From the NCBI GenBank assembly GCA_964518305.1, contig CAZFDK010000020.1, positions 1 to 40,917 on the forward strand: 40,917 nt of DNA, given 5' to 3'. The notes under the pieces were generated by a model. It did not search any database and had not been told where the DNA came from. It was given only the letters and a program-made list of their open reading frames with translations. Positions within the stretch are counted from its first letter, which is position 1; each line of letters begins with the position of its first letter. Positions 35,375-40,917 of the stretch are shown piece by piece. The DNA is from Caribbeanibacter sp964518305 (GTDB lineage Bacteria; Gemmatimonadota; Gemmatimonadetes; Palauibacterales; Palauibacteraceae). Position numbers and translations under genes: made by a program.

Positions 35375-35662
35375 GTGAACAAAACGGAACTGACCGATGC
35401 TCTGGCCGACGCTACCGACATGACCAAGGCCGACGCGCAGCGCGCGATCGACGCGCTCTTCGACACCGACGAGGGGATCATCACCGACGCCCTCCAGGGC
35501 GAGGAGAAGGTGCAGATCACCGGCTTCGGCACCTTCGAGACCCGCGAGCGGAGCGCCCGCATGGGCCGCAACCCGCAGACGGGGGAGAAGATCCGGATAC
35601 CGGCCAGCATGACGGTCAACTTCCGGTCCGGAAAGGGCCTCAAGGACGCCGTCAACGAGTAG
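35375..35662 (+). CDS. hup: HU-family DNA-binding protein
   Basis: 95 residues. HU proteins are small dimeric nucleoid proteins that bend DNA. It shows MNKTELTDALADATDMTKADAQRAID, the beta-arm region VQITGFGTFETRERSARMGRNPQTGEKI with the conserved RNP turn (GRNPQTGE), and VNFRSGKGLKDAVN. The GTG at 35375 is chosen over an in-frame GTG at 35369 because GGAG (35366-35369) then has normal spacing and MNKTEL is the standard HU start. It has its own promoter and a strong hairpin right after the stop, so it is monocistronic. Confidence 0.95.
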   Translation: MNKTELTDALADATDMTKADAQRAIDALFDTDEGIITDALQGEEKVQITGFGTFETRERSARMGRNPQTGEKIRIPASMTVNFRSGKGLKDAVNE

Positions 35663-35689
35663 CGTCCGAGATCGTCCCCTGCTCGGACG
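35663..35689 (+). terminator. Perfect hairpin directly after HU
   Basis: CGTCCGAG (35663-35670) pairs with CTCGGACG (35682-35689), eight perfect pairs, starting at the base after the HU stop codon, with an 11-base loop. GGGGG, not T, follows. It is the most convincing U-less terminator candidate in the window. The remaining gap to 35879 has only further GC-rich inverted repeats and no gene that I can see. Confidence 0.6.
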
Positions 35690-35879
35690 GGGGGAGCGAT
35701 TCCGGTCGTTCCCCGGAGCGGTGACGCTCACGGGGTGAGAAGCTCGGACCGGAGCAGCGCGACGGGTCGGCGGCCGCCGTGAGGCGGGCGCCGGCCCGTT
35801 TTCGCGTTCGGGGTAATCTGCAGGCGCCCTGCGCCGGAGCCCTCGCGGATGCCGGCCCGCCCCCGGCACCGGAGCCGCA

Positions 35880-37526
35880 CTACTGCTTCCTGTCCCGGCG
35901 GACTTCGGCCGTTCGCCCCCGGATGGTCGAGCCGCTCAGCTCGCGGATGACGTGGTCGGCCACGTCCGGGTCGACCTGGACCAGGGAGTAGGTCTCCCGG
36001 ATGTCGATCTTCCCGATCTGGCTGCCGACGGCGTCGGACTCTCCGGTGATGGCGCCCACCAGGTCGCCCGGGCCCACGCCGTCCTCTTCGCCCACCTTGA
36101 TGAAGAGCCGGGTCCAGCTCCCTTCCCGCTGCGGCTTCGCGCTCCGGGCCTTCCCCCGGTCGGGTCGCCCTCGCTGGCCCCGGGGGCGGCGGCGCTGGCG
36201 CTGTCGCTCCGCCGCGCCCCGCTCCGGGGGCGCCGCCTCCCCGGAGGGCTCTTCCGGCGTGGGTCGGGCGGCGCCGGGAAGCCTGTCCTCGGGCAGGTCC
36301 GCCCGCAGCCAGCTGCTGAGCGCGCCGGCCACCTCCGCCGCCCCGTGACTCTCGAACAGGGGCTCCAGCATGAGCATCTCCAGGGGATCCACGCGGTCGG
36401 CCCTCCGCCCGATCTCCTCCCGCAGCCGGTCGATCTCGTCGCGGAGGGAGGCCGGTATGCGCTGGCCCACGGGCCGGAGCGTCCAGCCGGCCCGTCGCGC
36501 CAGGAGGGCCAGCTGGCGGCGGTGGCGTGGCTCCACCACGGCGATCCTGCGCCGGGCGTCGTCCAGCCACCTCCGGGCCTCCTCGAGGCCGGGCGGCACG
36601 CCGAACCGGGCCACGACGTCCGCCTCCGGCTCTTCCTCCACGCCCCACAGCACGGCTACCCCCGCCTCGCCCGGCTCGTCGGACAGCCGAAATCCGCGTG
36701 CCGCGAGCCCGGAGGCCACCCGTTCGGCCGTATCGCGGTCCGGACAGTGGACGAAGATCTCGGCCGGCTCCGGCACGCCGTCCTCGTCCTCCGGTGCCAC
36801 GGCCTCCAGTGCCTCGTGCAGGGCGTCTCCGAGCCGGTCGATTCGCGCGTCCTCGGTGCCGGCGGCGGCCACGTGCAGGTCTCCCGCGGCTCCCGCTGCG
36901 CCCCCGGCGGACTCGAAGACGTCCCGGGGCCAGCGCCGGGCCCTCCGGAGACGGCGGGCGGTCACTGCCTGGAACCGGTCGGTGTTCCGCCCCGATGCGG
37001 CGATTCTCTGGGCGTCGTCGGCGCCGGCCTCCAGGAGGGCGTCCACTGACTCCCACTGCCCGGCCGAGTCCAGAAGATCCACGCCGTCCAGCACCACCAG
37101 CCGGATCTCGGCCAGGCTGAGGCGTCCCGCGCCGGTGGCCTCCAGCAGGTCGTCGGGACGTCCCGCTATGATCTGGGCCAGGGGCGGAACCTCGGCCTCG
37201 GCCTGCTCCCCCGCGGACCAAGCCAGGGCGTCGAGTCCCGCCGGACCCGCCAGCTCGTAGCCGGCGCGGGCCGCGCGGAGGGCCGTCTCACGGGTGGCGG
37301 TCAGGATCAGCGCCTGGGCCTCGCTGGTCGCGGGTTCGCACTGTTCCGCCGCGGCGAGGGCGTACAGGGCCTCGCGCCCGGAGCCCTCGGCGGCCAGCAG
37401 GGCCAGGTCGCGGTCCCGTCGCACATAGGGGAGGACGGCCACCAGGAGCTCTGGCGTCTCCGGGTAGCCCAGCCGCGCCAGGGCGGCCAGCTGGTCGTCG
37501 GTGAGGTCGGCGGGGGAAGCGTGCAT
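35880..37526 (-). CDS. DEAD-box helicase-derived protein with degenerate ATPase motifs and DbpA-type RNA-binding domain
   Basis: 548 residues. The shape follows a DEAD-box helicase, but the key residues are gone. Q-motif region LARLGYPETPELLVAVLP (17-33). Motif I reads AEGSGRE (46-52) where AxxGSGKT is expected, so the Walker Lys is Arg and the Thr is Glu. Motif Ia is ATRETA for PTRELA (77-82). Motif II is DGVD for DEAD (147-150). The SAT motif looks like ASG. Domain 2 starts normally (EIFVHCPDRDTAERVASGLAARGFR), but HRIGRTGRAG is absent. A basic Arg/Pro linker (436-468) leads to a well-kept DbpA/CsdA-like domain (WTRLFIKVGEEDGVGPGDLVGAI onward). It is probably a non-catalytic RNA binder. ATG at 37526 with AGGAGG upstream. 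Confidence 0.8.
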   Translation of the reverse strand: MHASPADLTDDQLAALARLGYPETPELLVAVLPYVRRDRDLALLAAEGSGREALYALAAAEQCEPATSEAQALILTATRETALRAARAGYELAGPAGLDALAWSAGEQAEAEVPPLAQIIAGRPDDLLEATGAGRLSLAEIRLVVLDGVDLLDSAGQWESVDALLEAGADDAQRIAASGRNTDRFQAVTARRLRRARRWPRDVFESAGGAAGAAGDLHVAAAGTEDARIDRLGDALHEALEAVAPEDEDGVPEPAEIFVHCPDRDTAERVASGLAARGFRLSDEPGEAGVAVLWGVEEEPEADVVARFGVPPGLEEARRWLDDARRRIAVVEPRHRRQLALLARRAGWTLRPVGQRIPASLRDEIDRLREEIGRRADRVDPLEMLMLEPLFESHGAAEVAGALSSWLRADLPEDRLPGAARPTPEEPSGEAAPPERGAAERQRQRRRPRGQRGRPDRGKARSAKPQREGSWTRLFIKVGEEDGVGPGDLVGAITGESDAVGSQIGKIDIRETYSLVQVDPDVADHVIRELSGSTIRGRTAEVRRDRKQ

Positions 37527-37645
37527 CGTGGGGGAGTCCCTCCTGATTGACGGCTCGCGATGCGGGCCTCGCACCGCACCCAAGATACAGCAACCCCTAT
37601 GCTAGGTCGGCCGTGTCGACGCATGACCGGACGCACGCGAGGTGT

Positions 37646-37675
37646 TTGACGCCCCCGGGTGCGGGCCTCTACCCT
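37646..37675 (+). promoter_or_regulatory. Possible promoter of the amino-acid symporter
   Basis: TTGACG (37646-37651), the same -35 as the HU promoter, followed after 18 bases by TACCCT (37670-37675), a weak -10. It lies about 75 bases upstream of the symporter ATG in the divergent region. Confidence 0.4.
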
Positions 37676-37749
37676 TTTCGCGATCTGAATTCGGTCCGGC
37701 GGCGGGTCCGGGCCGGGCCAGGCACCACACCCGAGACACGGAAGGGCCT

Positions 37750-39204
37750 ATGGTAGCCGGGACTCTCCTCGCGCTTCAGGGCGGAGGGACCACGCTGAGC
37801 GACGTCCTGTCGAGCATCTCCAGCATCGTCTGGGGCCTTCCCCTCATCATCCTCCTGGTGGGGACGGGGCTCTACCTGACGATCCTACTGCGCGGGGTGC
37901 AGTTCCGGAAGCTGTTCCACTCCCTGTGGCTGGCCCTGGTCAAGCGCAAGGAAGAGGGAGCCGAGGGAGACATCTCCCACTATCAGGCCCTGATGACCGC
38001 CCTGGCCGCCACCGTGGGCACGGGGAACATCGTGGGCGTGGCCACGGCCATCGCCGCCGGGGGGCCCGGGGCCCTCTTCTGGATGTGGATCACCGGCCTG
38101 GTGGGGATGGCCACCAAGTACTCGGAGGCCGTGCTGGGCGTCCGCTTCCGGAAGACCGACGACCGGGGAGAGCAGTCCGGCGGCCCGGCCTACTACCTCA
38201 CCGAGGGGATGGACACCCTCGACAGCCTCACGGAGTCCGTCCCCTGGGGCGGGCTCGGGAAGGCGCTGGGCCTGGCGTTCGCCGTCTTCGCCTCGGTGGC
38301 CGCGTTCGGGATCGGAAACGGCGTGCAGTCCCAGGCCCTGGCCGATGCGCTGAACCGCTCGTTCGGACTGCCCATGTGGGGCGTAGGCCTGGTGGTGGCC
38401 GGCCTCGTGGCGGCGGTGATCCTGGGCGGCATCAAGTCCATCGGGCGCTTCACGGGCTTCTTCGTCCCGATCATGATCGTACTCTACATGACCGGGGCCA
38501 GCGTGGTCATCCTGCTGAACTGGGACCGGGTGCCCTCGGCGTTCGACATGGTCTTCACCGCGGCCTTCAGCGGCGAGGCGGTGGGAGGGGGCGCCGTCGG
38601 CTTCGGCGTGGCACAGGCCATCCGCTTCGGCGTGGCACGGGGGATTTTCTCCAACGAGTCCGGGCTCGGAACCGGCGCCATCGCTGCCGCCGCGGCCCAG
38701 ACGGAGGAGCCCGTGCGTCAGGCCATGGTCTCCATGACCCAGACGTTCATCGACACCCTGGTGGTGTGCACCTTCACAGGGCTGGCCATCATCACCAGCG
38801 GCGCGTGGAATTCGGGCCTCGATGGCGCCAACCTGACCCAGCTCGCCTTCCAGAGCGGCCTGCCCGGGGAGTGGGGCGGGGTCATCGTGGCGCTCAGCCT
38901 CTCGGTCTTCGCCTTCAGCACCATGCTGGGGTGGTCGTATTACGGCGAGCGCCAGCTGGAGTACCTGCTGGGCGTAAAGACCGTGAAGCCCTACAGGTTC
39001 CTGTTCGTGGTGGTGATCGCCGTGAGCGCCGTGGCGAGCCTGGACGTGGTGTGGCTCGTCTCTGACGTCATGAACGGTCTCATGGCGTTCCCCAATCTGA
39101 TTGGACTGTTGCTCCTCTCCGGGGTGGTGCTGAGCGAGACTCGCGACTACTTCTCGCGGTTCGAATCTGCCGAGGAGAGGTCCACGCCACGGGGCGACGG
39201 TTGA
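37750..39204 (+). CDS. Alanine/glycine:cation symporter (AGCS family)
   Basis: 484 residues, about 11 membrane helices. The AGCS hallmarks are explicit: VGTGNIVGVATAIAAGGPGALFWMWITGLVGMATKYSEAVLGVRF, GGPAYYLTEGM, RGIFSNESGLGTGAIAAAAAQTEEPVRQAMVSM, and SYYGERQLEYLLG. This family imports alanine or glycine with Na+ or H+. ATG at 37750 with GGAAGG upstream. The first 15 residues precede the first helix. Monocistronic, with a probable own promoter and a hairpin after the stop. Confidence 0.94.
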   Translation: MVAGTLLALQGGGTTLSDVLSSISSIVWGLPLIILLVGTGLYLTILLRGVQFRKLFHSLWLALVKRKEEGAEGDISHYQALMTALAATVGTGNIVGVATAIAAGGPGALFWMWITGLVGMATKYSEAVLGVRFRKTDDRGEQSGGPAYYLTEGMDTLDSLTESVPWGGLGKALGLAFAVFASVAAFGIGNGVQSQALADALNRSFGLPMWGVGLVVAGLVAAVILGGIKSIGRFTGFFVPIMIVLYMTGASVVILLNWDRVPSAFDMVFTAAFSGEAVGGGAVGFGVAQAIRFGVARGIFSNESGLGTGAIAAAAAQTEEPVRQAMVSMTQTFIDTLVVCTFTGLAIITSGAWNSGLDGANLTQLAFQSGLPGEWGGVIVALSLSVFAFSTMLGWSYYGERQLEYLLGVKTVKPYRFLFVVVIAVSAVASLDVVWLVSDVMNGLMAFPNLIGLLLLSGVVLSETRDYFSRFESAEERSTPRGDG

Positions 39205-39223
39205 GCGAGTCCGAGGTCGAGGG

Positions 39224-39245
39224 AGCCCGACGTTGAGGTCGGGCT
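39224..39245. terminator. Symmetrical hairpin between convergent genes
   Basis: AGCCCGAC (39224-39231) pairs with GTCGGGCT (39238-39245), eight perfect pairs around a GTTGAG loop, in the 41-base gap between the symporter and the small minus-strand gene. Position and symmetry suggest a two-way terminator; T-runs are absent. Confidence 0.55.
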
Positions 39246-39608
39246 TCAGCCCCGGAAGCGGGGGTAGTGGCCCAGGTCGTACTTCCGGATGGAGAGGATC
39301 TCCCGGGCCTGGACGCCGAGCTCGGCCAGGGTCTGCGACTCGTCGCGGACCTCGCGCTCGGCGTACTCCACGTAGTAGTCGTCCGGATCGTCGCCGGAGC
39401 GCATGAGAAGCTTCCGCAGGCCGATCCGCTTGGCCGACTCCACGGACATGTCCAGCGGCAGCTCCTCCACCTGCTCCAGCCACCGGTCCGGCATCACCAG
39501 ACGCAGGGTGACCGTGTCGGAAGCGGCAGCGCCGGAGGCGCCCTCTCCGCTTCCGCTCCCGGGACGGGGACTGACGTCCTGGCTCTCGGGGCCGGTTTCT
39601 TCCCGCAT
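39246..39608 (-). CDS. Small protein with possible ubiquitin-like (beta-grasp) domain
   Basis: 120 residues. After a Ser/Gly/Pro-rich N-terminus (about 30 residues) the order of elements matches a beta-grasp: strand TVTLRLVMPD, strand EQVEELPLD, helix VESAKRIGLRKLLMR, strand YYVEYAER, then TLAELGVQAREILSIRKYD, like the end of ubiquitin-like YukD/EsaB folds. The C-terminus ends PRFRG. No conjugating or type VII secretion gene is in the window. This is a fold guess from pattern only. It follows the 90-residue gene by 21 bases on the same strand, so they are likely an operon. Confidence 0.6.
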   Translation of the reverse strand: MREETGPESQDVSPRPGSGSGEGASGAAASDTVTLRLVMPDRWLEQVEELPLDMSVESAKRIGLRKLLMRSGDDPDDYYVEYAEREVRDESQTLAELGVQAREILSIRKYDLGHYPRFRG

Positions 39609-39629
39609 GTGCTCCTGTCCGTTTCTGGC

Positions 39630-39902
39630 CTAGGTGATCGTGTGACGTTCCTGGATCGTGTACAGGAAGCGCTTGGTCACGTCGGTGACGTCGAGTCCCA
39701 CCACGCGGTCGGTTTCGGCGTGTACGTTGGTGTGCCCGTGCCTTCGGTCCACCCGGATCGTGGCCTCGCCGATCTCACCGCGGAACGTGACGGAGTCGGC
39801 GCTGTCCTCGGACACGTCCATGCGGGTGTGCTCGGCGAAGAACTCCTTCGCCCGCTCCAGCACCTCTTCGGGCGGAATCTCGGTCCGCGAGTGGTACCGC
39901 AT
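39630..39902 (-). CDS. Small conserved-looking protein, unknown
   Basis: 90 residues, not recognised. N-terminal helix (IPPEEVLERAKEFFAEH) followed by short alternating strands with many charged residues (SVTFRGEIGEATIRVDRRHG, THVHAET-like pattern) and a final helix (TDVTKRFLYTIQERH). It is soluble, with no signal or cysteines. ATG at 39902 with GGAGAG upstream. It is the first gene of a probable two-gene operon with the ubiquitin-like candidate. Frames continuing further upstream overlap the next gene's start and look unlikely. Confidence 0.6.
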   Translation of the reverse strand: MRYHSRTEIPPEEVLERAKEFFAEHTRMDVSEDSADSVTFRGEIGEATIRVDRRHGHTNVHAETDRVVGLDVTDVTKRFLYTIQERHTIT

Positions 39903-40009
39903 TCGGGTCGCTCTCTCCGGGCGAGGGGCGGGAAGGAAACACGTCGAAGAATCGGCGCGAAACTTCGGCGCTGCCGCAGCGGTCGTCAACCGCCGTACGG
40001 GGGGTCGGC

Positions 40010-40917
40010 GTGACCGGTGGCCGGGCCGGGCGCACCAGCGGAAGGGGGAAGCTGGCCGCCCTGGCGGGGGCGCTCGCGCTGGCCGCGTCGCTGATGCTGG
40101 CCGACGCCGGGGTGCCGCCCTTCCACACGTGGTCATACCAGCTCTCCTGGTATCCCTTCCTCCTGCTGGCGGACGGGGCGTACGCGTGGCGCACGGGACG
40201 GTTCGCCCTGTTCGGGCGTCCCCGGTTCGCGGTCTCCCTCTTCCTGTGGTCGGCGCCGGTGTGGTTCGTCTTCGAGGCCCTCAACTTCCGGCTGGCCAAC
40301 TGGTTCTACGTGAACGTGCCGGCGTCGGCGGCTCTCCGGTGGCCGGGCTATCTGGCAGCCTTCGCCACGGTGCTCCCGGCCGTATACCTGCCGGATCGCT
40401 GGCTCCGTCTCCGGATCGCCGCCGACGACGTGACGGGCCCCTCCCTGCCCATGGGGTCGGCCGGGCGGCCTGCCGTCTTCGTCGTGGGGCTCCTCTTCCT
40501 CGGGCTGCCGCTCTGGCGCCCGGAGTGGTTCTACCCGCTGGTGTGGGGGGCCACGGCGCTGCTTCTGGCGCCCTGGAACCACGCCTGCGACCCGGCCAGC
40601 TCGCTGCTGGGGGACGTGGAGTGCGGCCGGTACGGGCGGATCGTGCGGCTGCTGCTGGCGGGGCTGGCGGCGGGTATCGCATGGGAGTCCATGAACTTCG
40701 TCGCCGGGACCCGGTGGATCTACAGCGTGCCGGGCCTGGAGAGTGTGAAGATCTTCGAGATGCCCCCGCTCGGCTTCGTCGGCTTCACCGTCTTCGGCCT
40801 GGAGTGCCGTGTCATGTACCGGGCGCTGGTGAACGCCGGGGTCGCCGTGCCCGGCTGGGGGCGGATGGACGCCCCCGGGCGTCCGGATCGCCTCGGGGAG
40901 CAGGCGGCCGACGTCGC
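40010..40917 (+). CDS. Polytopic membrane protein, unknown (3' end outside window)
   Basis: Open from GTG at 40010 (GGGGGGT upstream) to the last base, 302 residues so far. About eight hydrophobic segments alternate with conserved-looking aromatic loops: PPFHTWSYQLSWYPFLLLAD, FEALNFRLANWFYVNVP, WNHACDPASSLLGD, WESMNFVAGTRWIYSVPG, and PLGFVGFTVFGLECRVMY. The repeated (F/W)E..NF...(N/R)W.Y element at about residues 97 and 225 suggests an internal duplication. I do not recognise the family. It is divergent from the 90-residue gene. Confidence 0.75.
   Translation, partial: MTGGRAGRTSGRGKLAALAGALALAASLMLADAGVPPFHTWSYQLSWYPFLLLADGAYAWRTGRFALFGRPRFAVSLFLWSAPVWFVFEALNFRLANWFYVNVPASAALRWPGYLAAFATVLPAVYLPDRWLRLRIAADDVTGPSLPMGSAGRPAVFVVGLLFLGLPLWRPEWFYPLVWGATALLLAPWNHACDPASSLLGDVECGRYGRIVRLLLAGLAAGIAWESMNFVAGTRWIYSVPGLESVKIFEMPPLGFVGFTVFGLECRVMYRALVNAGVAVPGWGRMDAPGRPDRLGEQAADV

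Overview
The window is very GC-rich and densely coded on both strands. It reads as chromosome from a Gram-negative (diderm) bacterium. A KDO transferase (waaA) implies LPS, and the complete System I cytochrome c maturation set (ccmABCDEFGH) implies periplasmic c-type cytochromes and respiration. The gene style (archaeal-type phosphoglycerate mutase, divergent UvrA, SPW and zinc-ribbon proteins, GTG/TTG starts) would suit Gemmatimonadota or a similar high-GC lineage. That placement is an inference from composition and gene content; no 16S or other marker is present.

Layout. 1-3.2 kb: 3' part of leuS, a four-cysteine YggX-like iron protein on the other strand, a small membrane protein, and infC with a probable ATT start. 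3.3-5.4 kb (minus): tandem universal stress protein and a lipoprotein aminopeptidase of the COG4324 type. 5.5-7.3 kb: a small acidic protein and waaA. 7.3-9.4 kb (minus): a lipid/drug-type ABC exporter and a small PLDc_N-like membrane protein. 9.5-13.9 kb: a divergent uvrA, a secreted DUF3108-like protein, and a decayed family-2 glycosyltransferase with an internal deletion and three frame changes, each at a run of G. 14.2 kb: a ferritin-like protein. 14.9-22.4 kb: a tightly packed, partly overlapping run of gyrA, a PLP threonine/serine dehydratase, a C26 peptidase, an S58 (DmpA-type) peptidase, a HAD phosphatase and an unrecognised tail-anchored protein. 22.5-23.8 kb: a DsbA-like oxidoreductase and a VKOR, facing the ccm operon (24-30 kb, minus). 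30-35.2 kb: archaeal-type phosphoglycerate mutase, SPW-repeat protein, double zinc-ribbon protein, Na+/solute symporter and an RCK potassium channel. 35.3-41 kb: HU with a clear sigma70-like promoter, a DEAD-box-derived protein that has lost its ATPase motifs, an alanine/glycine:cation symporter, two small unknown proteins (one possibly ubiquitin-like) and the start of a polytopic membrane protein.

Functional links. DsbA-like plus VKOR would oxidise exported thiols. CcmG and CcmH, coded tail-to-tail with them, reduce apocytochrome thiols for haem attachment, and CcmABCDE/F deliver and ligate haem. Ferritin-like and YggX-like proteins point to iron/oxidative-stress handling. I see no mobile element, CRISPR array, rRNA or tRNA. 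The best candidates for something undescribed are the 'dead' DEAD-box protein with an intact DbpA-type RNA-binding domain, the tetracysteine YggX variant and the tail-anchored protein. Several gene ends carry strong hairpins with no U-tract.
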